From Micropterus salmoides (lineage: Eukaryota; Chordata; Actinopteri; Centrarchiformes; Centrarchidae), in NCBI RefSeq assembly GCF_014851395.1, contig NW_024041373.1, positions 17,105,697 through 17,169,696 of the forward strand: 64,000 bases of DNA, given 5' to 3'. This document shows, in pieces, positions 25,401-36,420 of this stretch. The translations under genes were made by a program, and so were the position numbers. The stretch's first letter is position 1. The number at the start of each line of letters is the position of its first letter. Under the pieces are notes generated by a model. It made no database searches and was not told where the DNA came from. It worked only from the letters and a program-made list of their open reading frames with translations.

Positions 25401-26497
25401 TGTCTTATGTGATACAAAATAAAATGCCATCCTGTGGATGTGCACAGAAGGCAGATTTTGTGCTGAAAAATGTGTAGTCTTTTAATCATACATTTATAAC
25501 GGGCTTCACCTTCAACATTCCCTCACTTTTACATAGCTGTCAAATAAAACCCCTGCAGAGGAAAGCTCATAACCTCTCTGAGAGTGTAACCTATGTCTAT
25601 GAAATCCAAGATTTGTTGCTTTTTATTCTGAGAGAGGATAAAGTTGGGTTTATACATTGACACGCACACACATAGACACCACCTTCTGCTCGAGCAGTCA
25701 ATAAGCAGACTGTGGCTTTGGCAGTGCTCTATCTTATTTACAGGACGTTTGTTGCACTTGACATTTATCGTGGCTCCGGGGCTGTGAACTTCATGCAAAC
25801 GCCATCGAAGCATTCAATGCCAAGGGCCCCGGGCCCCCTGTCTCGGCATCATCACAAGTCTTTTCACGCTAAGATAAATTACTTCAACTGGACCCCAAGC
25901 ACAGGATAGGAGCGGGATGGAGGTGGGGGGTGAGAGGAGATGGAGAGAGTTAGATGAGGGGAGCAGGGAAAAGGGCAGGCAGAGGGAGAGATGGGGTTCA
26001 GATAGAGGGGTGTTAACATCCAAGGAATAGCCGGAGGTTAACGCCAGCCCCATTTCTCCCTTGTTAATTGTCGGATACGTTCACACAAATATCACTAACC
26101 ATTATGAAGGCAGCATATGGTTTGGGTAAATGCTCTTTAGACCTCAGTGGGATGTAAATACTGTCACCACACGACTGTCCCTGGTCTGCTCATGGCCACA
26201 GGACATATCATCTTAATCATCTGATACATGCACAAACTGACCTGGAGGCTTGTGCGGAGGAGTGCGTACTTTTCTAAGAGACAAATGCTTGAAGCTATTA
26301 CAGTTCAACCGTAATCAAACAAAGGAAATAATGTCAATGATTTTTAAAACAGAATCTTGTGTAGAGTTCTCAAGGTTGTTGGCTGTCATGCTAGCATAAG
26401 GTACCATCTCATGACATGGTCACTACTAATAATTCATGGGTCGGTGGGTTTAAAGTGGTTTATAATTGGTTAAGAACTAGGCCTACTTGAAATATAT

Positions 26498-27078
26498 CAG
26501 TGGTGGAAAGTAACTAAGCACAGTTATTTAAGTGCTTTACTTTACTTGAGTATTTCCATTTTATGCAACTTTATACTTCTACTCCACCACATTCAGAGGG
26601 AAAATATTATACATTTTGCTCCACATTTATTTGACAGACATAGTCACTAGTAAGATTTTATATTAAAGAATGATATACTATGATAAACTTAGAAATAAGC
26701 TGAGAAAATACAGTCCAGGCAGAACTTTTTTCTTCCTTCCTCTCCCAGTAGTCAACTGATGAGCCCTCAGATTTACCTTGTGACTCCCTGGAGGGGCCTG
26801 AACCACTGAACTAAAATACCGACAGAAACTGTATATAAAGTAGTTAAAACCAGCAACAACTCAACCAGCCACAGAAGTAAAATGCTACTTAAAGGACATA
26901 CTGATGAATCACAAGATATATAATAATATATCATACATTTTTCTTCCTGCAGGAGTACTTTCACTTTTTAGTACACTTTGCTGTTATTACTCTTTTACTT
27001 TTATCTACGTAGACATTTGATTCATTGATTCATTTGTTGGTACTTTTACTTAAGTAAAGGAGACTTCTTCCACCACTG
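26498..27078 (+). mobile_element. Non-autonomous hAT-type MITE
   Basis: The element opens with CAGTGGTGGAAAGTAACTAA and closes with CTTCTTCCACCACTG, so the two ends form CAGTGGTGGAA-type inverted repeats. Between them lie the runs ACTTTACTTGAGTATTTCC and TTACTTAAGTAAAGG near the ends, familiar from a very abundant teleost hAT MITE family. It has no transposase. The expected 8-bp target duplications do not match (AAATATAT left, GCGATTAT right), so the insertion is old or the ends are altered. A relative in the opposite orientation is at 51023-51383. Confidence 0.85.
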
Positions 27079-27699
27079 GCGATTATAATGATATTATAAT
27101 GTGTTATCCACTATCCATTAACTTATATAGATTTTTACACTAGACCTTTGAATTAACAATGTTCAGCTACATTAATTTGTTGTTGTTACCAATACTTTTA
27201 ATAAATTAAATATAATAAAATGGAAGATTGAGAGTGGAGATTAATTCCTGATCTTGGAACTACTAGTTTGACAAAAAAAGTACTAGCTTTTTCTGGAGGT
27301 TTCAGTTGCATGTCATAGTCTTCATCAGAGGATGGAGTGTAGTTCAGTTTATGTTTTTAGAGAGTTAAAAAGTCAAAAACAGTTGTCATTACAATGTATA
27401 TTGTAATATCTTTAGTTGCTGAGAAACAATAACAGGATGGAAAAAATGCATAATAAAAGGTATTTTTTTGTCACACCATATTTGAAAATAAAATTCTGCA
27501 TTCCCCTGAGAGAACTGTTTGACATTTTACAGATTACAAAAGAAACCACATTAAATAAACTATACAAACTGCTGACAGAAAGGCTGACAGTCAGGAGGCA
27601 GTATATGGTCCTATTATAGGTAGAACAGTACAAGACCTAATAGTGGTACACACTAAAAAATGGCTTCAGTATAGAATGATGAATGTGCCTATGGAGCCC

Positions 27700-27880
27700 A
27701 CCAAATCCTCCCAGCAGCTCTCAGGGCAATATATCTTCACGCCGTCAGCCCCAAATTATAAATCAAACATCTCGCAGGTCCATATGATTCATTACAATTT
27801 ATCGACAATAATTTACAGAAGTGGTTTTCAGATGCTTTTAACTTTGCCACGGCAGTAATTTACAAACCGAGATCGGGAAA
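27700..27880. promoter_or_regulatory. Candidate conserved non-coding element
   Basis: Repeat-free sequence with clustered homeodomain-like cores (CAAATTATAAATC, TTCATTACAATTTATCG, CAGTAATTTAC) and a Hox-paralog-like TTTATCG. It has no coding signature. The call is textural and untested. Confidence 0.28.
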
Positions 27881-28991
27881 AAAATGAAAACAACACTGCT
27901 TTTTTCCTACTTGACTGGCAGTGCAGTAGCTAAGTGATATGGAGGGGTAAAAAAAATTGATAGCTGATGAAGGCTCATTGATTCAAATGCTTGATGTTCT
28001 TGGAAAGGCAAAATGATGACACTGAAAAATCTGCTTCAGGCTGCCTTCTGAGCATCGTACAGAGTGTTACAGACGACTCAGAACCAATGCGAAAATGTGA
28101 TAATCATTTCAGCAAAAGCACACACAAGGCAAAAAACTGACAGACAGCATAATGGATACTAATAAAACTTACTTATTCATACTACTGAAGCTCTATGTGT
28201 GATCTACCTGCTAACAAAACACACAGAGCACTAGCAGACACGGCACACAATGGTAGAAACAAACAAATTATAGTTTTAGTGATAATGTTATGTTTAATTG
28301 ATTGCAATGCCAAACAGTATTGCTAATGTTTGTGTTAAAGTCATATACAGTCTATGGTACAAGTCTGTTACTGAGGCTTGCTTTTGAGGTGGGGGGCAGT
28401 TTGACATGTTATTTGGATTTTTACATCATAACCTGTATCTGTGTAAGTGATCGTTACGCCCTGCTTATCCAAAGGTACAGATGATCTCCACAGTGGCTAT
28501 TTTTGGTGCCATGTGACACTGATGATGTTGACAGCAATCGCCTTCCCACATCACAGCCACCGCAAAGGTCAGACCAAATGAGAGGGATGTGTAAGTCCTA
28601 TCCTCCTGCCATCAGTCTGATCTGGCCTCAGGCACTCTGACTGATGAGGCCTAAACATCAGCACAGGGTCATTACTTCAACTAGAGAAGCACTGAACTTC
28701 TTTACTCCCTGTGTCTCTGAGGTCGCTGCTGCACCAAGGTGTATAAGGCAGAAAGAAAGGGAAGGGCACGGTGTTGGGTTTTGTCCCAAAAGTAAGCAGA
28801 CTGACTTTTTTTTTCTTCCTCCCCTCGTCTCTTGGTGAATGCTATTCCTGCACACCCTGGGTGAATTAATTAATTACAAAGCTGGCTGGGTATCAAAGGT
28901 AAATGATTTAATTATATTCCCTGCGTCTTTGTTAAGAAGCCAACTGCCAGGCAGTGGTAAGTGGGGCTGTGGCCCTCAATGGCGCCTCAGG

Positions 28992-29012
28992 GGTGTGTGT
29001 GTGTGTGTGTGT
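28992..29012. repeat. (GT)n microsatellite
   Basis: A pure GT dinucleotide run of about ten units. Confidence 0.95.
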
Positions 29013-29439
29013 TTGGGTTTCTGCATGCCCTTTTACATAAAAAGAAAGAAAATGAAAAAAAGATAGAAAGTGTGTATCTGTAAATACTTTAAAGAATATA
29101 CATGTGGCAGTGTATTTGCTAATTTGAGACACACCAGAAAAACTGCATTATTCATCACTTTTACAAAAACTTTAAATGGCACAATGACCTCTTCTGGTCA
29201 TGCAGGCTGTCAGAATAAAAAGGCAGAAGCATGACATTGTTTTAGCACTAAACCTCTTGGGTGGAGTTTGGGTGTACAAAATGTCTGACTATAACCAGTG
29301 ACTGCACATCTCTTCTCTTACCAACATTGGTTTCTTTTAATCATGACCACAATCTTCTCCTAACCCTAACCATGTCTGGCTTACCTTAACCACACCATGC
29401 ATTGATTGAGCAAGCTGTAAACACACGTGTTAGCACTTG

Positions 29440-29800
29440 GTTGCCTATTTAAATATCCAGCACATACGGAGTAACATTAAAATCCATTTGGATTCATGTT
29501 TCTCCAATTCCAATATTTACTCTCCTTTTGGTTCTGTTTTGGTTTCAGCCTCCTGACAGAAATATCTGGCTCTTTAACCGCTAAATGCTCCACCATGTTC
29601 ACCAGCTAGTGCTAACTGTGTCTGTCTAACTTTTGGTGCAGGTCCGGTACTATACATCTGGTTTATCAGAGACTTTTCACTGAAAACAGCTGCCGGAAAC
29701 AAAGTCGAGTCGAACAGTAACGTTGAACCAAAACAGTAAAATTGAGGACAGCAAAACAATGAGCTGAATGACACTAAAATGCAGGGGTGAGTCATAATGC
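29440..29800. repeat. Unnamed dispersed repeat (copy 2 of 3)
   Basis: It matches 34820-35010 closely in order: GTTGCCTATTT, ACTCTCCTTTT, GCTAAATGCTCCAC(C/T)ATG and TTCACCAGCTAGT. It extends further to the right than copy 3. No coding sequence or clear termini were found, so the class is undetermined. Confidence 0.6.
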
Positions 29801-29842
29801 TATATGGGTTCATCATTATGACCGACCCCATTCACAATACAC

Positions 29843-30734
29843 TATGGGCGTGACGAGAGTGGGTTCACGAGATCGAGACAAGACAAGATTTTGAGCATTA
29901 AACACTTAATTTCCTGGATTCTGGTAAATTTTTATGCACCAATTTATGGTGGAAATATTTTTATTTATGTAAAGGAAAACATTCAGGTAGGAAGGTGACA
30001 ATTAGGTAAAAATCTAACAGAATACAATGCAGTGCAGCTCTCAGGCAGTCTGTGTTGCTTTCAGACATGTTTTCTCCTGTAGATCAACTTTTCTCATTTA
30101 ATAGCAACCTCTTTAAATGTGCATGTGGCACCTTTTCACCCCAATGATAAATTAAATAATTTTAATTCAGCTATAAACTCTTGGACTTTAATAGCTCCTG
30201 TGTTTCAGCAGGTTTTCTGCTCATTTTCAAAACATTCTGCACAGAATTCCTCCCATATGTCTGTGTTCTCTGACATGTCGAGAAAAAAGTCATAATATTA
30301 TGGGACATATTTAATGAGAAATCATAATAATTTTTAAGTCTGCTTGTCCTGTACTCACCTGTGAATTATGTTGTTGATCCACTGGTAATATTCCCTTCAG
30401 ACCGTTTCACCGACACACTGCATGATGCATGTGTAACCGAAACTAACCAACAACACTTGTGATTAGGCAGAAATCTCACCACAAATTCACACACAGATGC
30501 TAATTTCAGCACCTTCAATAAAATGCAGCTTACAGTTCCAAACAGAGCAAGTTTGCACCTCAGTTTTCTGATGTTTATATTGCAAAACTCTACCAGTTAC
30601 TTTCTGGACTTACAGGGTTACAGCGGGTTTTCTTGATTACTATCATGGCGTAAGTCTCGCAATACGGCTTTTAACCTACCATAACCATTTTATTCTTGCG
30701 AGATCTCGTGGTAATAGATGTCATTGCACCCCTA
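29843..30734. mobile_element. Non-autonomous hAT element with perfect 8-bp TSD
   Basis: CAATACAC occurs immediately left (29835-29842) and right (30735-30742) of this 892 bp segment, an exact 8-bp target duplication as made by hAT transposases. The left end starts TATGGGCGTG and the reverse complement of the right end starts TAGGGGTGCA. Both carry CACGAGATC about 24 bases in, so the terminal inverted repeats are diverged but aligned. No transposase frame is present. The inside is AT-rich with no recognised gene. Confidence 0.8.
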
Positions 30735-30765
30735 CAATACACCTAACAGAAATATTGATCAGTGC

Positions 30766-31467
30766 TGTCACGGGCTTGGGTTGGTTGGGTGTTTTGTATT
30801 TGTTTCTGGCCCTGCCGTTGTGTTTGCTCTTCTGTAGTATGTGTTACTTTGTTTATTAGTTAGATTTACTTGTTATGAGTTCATCAGTGTTTCTAGTCTT
30901 GTTTCTATGTTCTTTACTTCTGTATGTTTTGTCTATAAGTCACTTATGTTGTCTGTTATGTTTCATGTTGTGACATTGTTCTTTGAGTGTTTCAGTTAGC
31001 TTTACTTTCTGTTTTAGTTCGTAGTTAGTCTGCACTAGTGTCTCTTGTCATGTTTAACTTCATGTGTTTGTCCTTGATTGTCTTAGTGGTCTCACCTGTG
31101 TGTAATTAGTTTCTCCCTCACCTGTGTATTTAAGTGGTTGTCTGTCTTTCACTTGTTGCCAGTTCATTTTTTATGTTGCTGTGGGTGTTTCCTGTATTGT
31201 CCTGTGTTTCTAGTGTTAGTTTCTCTACAGGAGTCTCTTTGTGTTTCGAGTTTAAGTCTCAAGTTTAGTCTCCTGTTTAGTTTCATGTCTCTCGGTTCCT
31301 TGTGGATAATTCTCTCATTTTGGATTTTTGGACTTTGTTTTCACCTGTGCTGTAAGTTTTCACTTTAGTTAATAAACCTCATCAACTCTCCAGTTTCCGT
31401 GTCAGTGTCTGCATTTGGGTCCTAAACTTCTGTTCTCCAGCGTTCAGCCTCCTGGCTGAACGTAACA
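30766..31467 (+). mobile_element. Solo LTR of an LTR retrotransposon
   Basis: The 702 bp segment begins TGTCACGGGC and ends GAACGTAACA (TG...CA), and is flanked by the exact 5-bp duplication AGTGC (30761-30765 and 31468-31472). It contains a TATA-like TATTTAAG at 31127-31134 and a polyadenylation signal AATAAA at 31371-31376, the expected promoter-then-poly(A) order for a plus-strand LTR. No gag or pol lies on either side, so the internal part was probably lost by LTR-LTR recombination. Gypsy versus another LTR superfamily cannot be settled from the LTR alone. Confidence 0.88.
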
Positions 31468-31472
31468 AGTGC

Positions 31473-33970
31473 AGCTCTAATCACAGAGATGGTACACCAG
31501 AAAGCCGTCATATGAATTGTTTTGAAAAATGACAATGTATTTTATCTTTTTGTTGGCTAGCATGCTTAGCTTAATCAAACACAAAAATGGTGTTTTAATA
31601 ATATGAATAGGGATAGGAAATGATCAGACTGTAATGAATGCTCTTTAAAGTGGCAAACAATTATCTATGGTGAGAGGAGTTGTTTATTTCTGGAAAACTT
31701 TCCTTTATACCATAGCATTTTTATTTTTTTCTGACCATCATCATTCTTTCCTTTAGAAGGAGCCATTTGCTGTTTTTCATTCCTGAAAAATGATTCAGGC
31801 TGAATAGTCCATCACTGTAAATATAAAACCATATCTGTTCCTCCGCTTTGTTTTCTTGTAAGTTGACATGACTTCTTTATTGGCGAGGCTTTGTTACCCT
31901 GTACAGCAGGTAATTTCAGGTTTGGAGTAACATCACATTTAACACAATTGAGCATTTTTTTAAAAAGTATTTATATTGGACAGATCCAGGGTCCCGATAT
32001 GACATAAAAGTCATCTAAATGTCACACATGTTCAAATATACATATGCAACTACAGTACATTCTCACACAGTGCACAAACAAAGCCTCTGAATGGATTTAC
32101 AGTAGTTGTGACATGGAGAAATACCACACATGCACTAGTGTTTTGTTTATTTCTCCTTACAGAAGAAATAAGTCAGCAGTTGAATCTCTTCTTATAGATC
32201 AATCTAGAAGCATGCTGTAGATGATACATATTGATGACCTATTGTATCAAATGGCCCACCACAGAGTTGACACTTCAGGGGGATAAGACTGTGTTTTTGG
32301 TGACAAAGTATCTGAAAACACACGCAAGCAGAAGGACAAGATTATGTTCAATCTTCAGACTAAAAGTTTATAGCGAGGTTGTTTTTGCGATGTCACAGAT
32401 CACTAGATCGAAAAAATGACAAACAATGAGAGACACCTTCTTAATGAAAAAAAATGTGTTCGAAAAATCCTTCTATCCACACGGCTGAATAATTGCTGAA
32501 GAAGGGCCCTGGATTCAAGATAAATAGAGCCGTTACTGAGGTTTTGTCACCGCGAAAAGAAGCTGTTTATAGCACAGAGGCCTCGGATAAGCCATTTTCT
32601 GGCCAAACAAGGTAAATGAAGCATAATTGGAAGACCATTACCAAACTGAAAAACGGGTGCCTTTTGTTTTAACTGTGTTAGAATCGAACTGAGGGCGCTA
32701 CTCCTACTCTGTAAACCTGCATCAAACTGCAGAGCTCAATAATTATAATGTTCAGGATCCTTCTGAGGGGCGAAGAAAATCAATAGACTAAGGACAAAGA
32801 ACCTATACCCATCACTTAATTCTCTTATCACTGTGATTTAGGGGAAGAGAAGGATGTTAAATAACTGTAAATCTTCAGCTATGACTTTGAGGGTGCTTTA
32901 TGGCAGTTCTTACAGCGTCTCCCAGACAGAATGTCCATACCTTCCGCAGAACACACAATTTATAGCTTTATTACCCTTTGTCTTAAAGAGCAGGGAGACA
33001 TAGCAGGGAGGAAGAAGATAACAGCCCCACACAGGGGCTGTTGGAAAAAGTCGGATGCCATCATCGACATAGACATATCTCTGTGACAGGTTTACAGCTC
33101 AGCAGCAGGGCTTCTGTTTGGGGGTGGAAGATGAGAAAGTGTGTGTGTGTCCCCCTTCCACCCAATCGCCCCTCCCTTAACTCCCACCTGTGAATTCCAC
33201 ACATGTTCCCAAACTGCAGCACGTGAAAACCCTGCCCCCCGTAGAGGAAGAAAAAATCGATTTCTGACTTATCCCCTGATGATCAGATTTACTCTTCTGT
33301 TTAGTTGCCTCCACAACACGGCAGCCACCCTGCCACCACGGCTTCCCAGAGGTCACAGGGAGGGCTGACAAAGAGGGAGGGCTGAAGCGAGGGAGGGCAG
33401 ACAGAAGGAGGGAGGCGGAGCGCTTTTTCACCACAGAGTCATGAGTTCCTCTGGACCGGGCAGATGCTTCCTCATATTTTCTTTGCTGCACTGACAAGTG
33501 GCTTATTGTTTTCCATGATAAGGGTACAGTGTTCCCGGTAATGGGAATTAGAGGGAGGCGTAAGTCACCAAGACACAGGGTGAGACTGAGTCAAGAGATA
33601 ATGGAAGATTTCTCATGGATGCAAAAGGCACGTTTATTATCAGTGGTGAGCAAAGCCTCTTATTTGTCTTCAAGCTACACTCATGAGTAGTCAGGAGGCT
33701 AGAAATAAAAATTACACTTTGCTTTTCAGTGTTTATAGACAAAAGCCCCAGACACCATGTTCTAAACTGTGTCAACTCATGACAACTGACCATTCAGTAA
33801 CTTCATGAACAAAACCTTATTATTAGTGCATGAAATAGAAACAGGAGGAGGACTTGGATAATAGTGTGTATAATAATGAATCTTAATTTAAATGTTGATC
33901 AAATTTGGACATAGGATGTTTTAAAAGATTTGTTGATATTGTGAAATAGGACATTTTTAACCCCCTGATG
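31473..33970. other. Intergenic, no gene recognised
   Basis: No exon-like pattern is visible. The segment 32440-32860 looks like a candidate non-coding element. Purine-rich GGAGGGA runs occur at about 33360-33420. Nothing else is identifiable. Confidence 0.65.
32440..32860. promoter_or_regulatory. Candidate conserved non-coding element
   Basis: A non-repetitive, mixed-composition block with GCTGAATAATTGCTGAAG, AAATGAAGCATAATTGGAAG and AAACTGCAGAGCTCAATAAT. These are dense homeodomain- and SOX-like cores without any open reading frame of note. The texture is that of a vertebrate developmental enhancer, but conservation is untested. Confidence 0.3.
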
Positions 33971-33981
33971 CCTAAATTTAT

Positions 33982-34257
33982 CCATCCATCGTCAACCGCT
34001 TATCCTGCGTACAGGGTCACGGGGGGGCTGGAGCCAATCCCAGCTGACTTCGGGCGAAAGGCAGGGTACACCCCGGACAGGTCGCCAGTCCATCGCAGGG
34101 CCACACATAGACACACAACAACTCGCCCTCACATCCAAGGAGCACCCGGAGAGAACCCACGCGGACACGGGGAGAACATGCAAACTCCACACAGAAAGGC
34201 CGGGGCAACCAGGGTTTGAACCCACAACCTTCTTGCTGTGCAACACCGCGCCACCCG
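33982..34257 (-). mobile_element. tRNA-derived SINE, minus strand, with 11-bp TSD
   Basis: Read on the minus strand, the element starts with a tRNA-like head. An A-box region GGGTGGCGCGGTG lies at about 34244-34256 and a B box GGTTCAAACCC at 34212-34222. A body with CTCCCCGTGTCCGCGTGGGT follows, then a GGAT-repeat tail (33981-33990). CCTAAATTTAT is duplicated exactly at 33971-33981 and 34258-34268, the target-site duplication expected of LINE-driven retroposition. Compared with my memory of the family, part of the tRNA head after the A box and a central block are missing, so this copy is internally deleted. Confidence 0.78.
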
Positions 34258-34734
34258 CCTAAATTTATTTACAATAAAAAAAATAATTTCTGTTTTCATT
34301 TGCTTTCAGGTTAATGTTAAATTAAGTGGAAATTGTTAATTTGTCTGTAGAACATAGAAAAGATATAAATTCATGTATGATGCAAATTAATGACAACAGG
34401 CATAAACGAGAAACCAGTGCTTGCAAAAGGTTCCCTGGTACGTATCGAATATGCACAAACAGGCATTTGGGGAATACAAACGCTATCTCAGCTGCAGTCT
34501 GAAAGGAAGAGGTGTCATGCGAATTTGCGACAATCGGTGTTAAGGGGTTAAATATTTTCACATTTCTTCTTAGAAACTACAGTAGTTGAAGGAAAAAATC
34601 TGCTGCTTATGACTAAAGATTGCCTGTCGTTATCTAATTGTACTTTTTAAATTATTATTAAAATAACATATTTTGATGATTGTGCAATATTGTGGTCTAG
34701 GTGTCAAGTATTTATGCTTTAAAGGTGAATTAAA

Positions 34735-35010
34735 TAATTTTTTGGCAGCTTGGAGGCAGTGAAGCTTTCAACACTACACTGACATATTATCACCTTTTAA
34801 GTTGATGCGGCATGCAAAAAGTTGCCTATTTACACATCCAGCAGATATGGAGCAACATTACCATTAAATTGAAAGTCACATGACAAAGACTAACATTCAC
34901 TCTCCTTTTAGCTCTGCTTTGGTCTCCACCAACTCCTGTGGGAAAAATCTGGCTCTAAAGCAGCTAAATGCTCCACTATGTTCACCAGCTAGTTTCAACT
35001 TTGTCTATAT
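34735..35010. repeat. Unnamed dispersed repeat (copy 3 of 3)
   Basis: It shares ACACTGACATATTATCACC with copy 1 (635-735), and GTTGCCTATTT, ACTCTCCTTTT, GCTAAATGCTCCACTATG and TTCACCAGCTAGT with copy 2 (29440-29800). It therefore bridges the two and gives the order of the full element. No protein is encoded and its class is unknown. Confidence 0.6.
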
Positions 35011-35779
35011 AGCCTACTTAATTAATAAAATGCATGATTATTATAAATTATAGGTGCTCTGTAGCGCTCCAACACGGTAAAGTTAACAAAAACATATAAA
35101 AGTCATTGCTGACCTCTTTTCTGAGCACTAAACTAAGTGTGTTACAAGAAAAGCAGACCTATTTGTGAACACAGTTTGACCCAGTTACTGACCATCTCCC
35201 CAAACAATGCTGACATCAAAGACAGAGTTTGTATTCTCCTGCTTGATAAGTTATTGTCAACAGCTGCTCAGATAAGAAATGACTATTTGCCAGAACGTCA
35301 CACTGAACAGCGGACAGGAAGTCAACAAAACAATGGTCTTTTCAAGCGATAACACAAATGTTTGATGGCTCAGACTTCAAAAACCAACAGCAAATCTATA
35401 AGACCTTCCCTCTCTAAAAATAAAAACAGGTGTACAAAAACAAAGAAACTTCTCTGATTGTCTCTATAGCACTTGGGATGTAAAACCATCTAGCAGTTGT
35501 TAGTATCGCTAAAAAACTTTAGCAAGCATATCCCATGCAACACAAAGTCTACACATTCGTGGTGATGCAGCGCTGCAGAAACTGAAACCCATGGAAGAGG
35601 TTTGGGGGGGAAGAAAGCACAATTACACACCCTCAGAGAGTGATTTGTGGTTGCGTATTAAGAATCTTGAATGCTGAACCATCCAACACGGTCAGTGAGC
35701 AGAGCGGCAGTGAGGGTGTCCTCTCCCTGACAGCTCCCCCTAGGGCCCTGGAATACATTAACCACTGTGGTCCACAGGG

Positions 35780-36420
35780 GTGTTGGGAATAATTACTCAC
35801 TCCTTCCATGTGACACCCTCGATAAATTAAATTCCCACTTTAAGTTTTAAAGGCAAATACATATTGTGGCCATCACTTAGAGGCCAGCCTGTCCGGCCTC
35901 TAATTTGTTGTAACACTGCGTTACCACAACTTGGTAACTCGACCGAGCGGCTGACTACAGATGAGTGAGCAATGTGTCAGTGAAGTCGGCAGAAAAAGAG
36001 GAAGTGTGGGGAAAAATTGCATTAAAGGCTCTGTGTATGTGTCTTCATAATTAATAAATTCTAGTCCATCAAGCTGTAATCTAATTATGAAGTATGCCTT
36101 CATCTGCCATGAATCATTTCTGCACTTTGTCAGCTAAATTGGGGGAAAGAATCCAGACACATCATTGTGATTTAAATTATTATTTTTTCTTTATGAAAAG
36201 AAGAGAAAAAGTTAGTGGCCTAACACAAAATGATTGTTAAGCCCCTGTAGCTAATAGCTTCAAAGAAAATGTAATTATGATTTAATAATTGACAAATTAA
36301 GCCCTGGGTGCTTACATTTTTGGCAATGGCCATGATCCATAAAATCAGTTTTTCTAACAGATGCATGTCTAAAAGAGGTAATTACATTCTCTGTAAACAC
36401 ATATAAAACCTAAGCAAATA
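35780..36420. promoter_or_regulatory. Candidate conserved non-coding element cluster
   Basis: Unusually dense homeodomain-type sites without repeats: GGAATAATTACTCACTCC, TTCATAATTAATAAATTC, TCTAATTATGAAG, TGTAATTATGATTTAATAAT and GGCAATGGCCATGATC. There is no reading frame of interest. Of all tracts in the desert this looks most enhancer-like to me, but no alignment was available. Confidence 0.32.

Larger units (their letters stand above)
11221..26497. other. Long intergenic tract, no gene recognised
   Basis: I saw no splice-bounded coding pattern or protein family match on either strand over these 15 kb. All open frames are short and unlike known proteins. The tract is largely free of recognisable transposons, apart from short AT runs (for example about 18149-18162). 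Several segments listed separately look like candidate conserved non-coding elements. Two short perfect inverted repeats occur at 16406-16432 and 22415-22443. Confidence 0.65.
27079..29439. other. Intergenic, no gene recognised
   Basis: No exon or RNA gene was recognised. It contains a candidate non-coding element (27700-27880), a GT microsatellite (28992-29012), and otherwise unremarkable AT-rich sequence. Confidence 0.65.

Noticed and set aside
33992..34246. Cysteine-rich short open frames on the minus strand
   Set aside because: They lie entirely within the SINE and are not genes.
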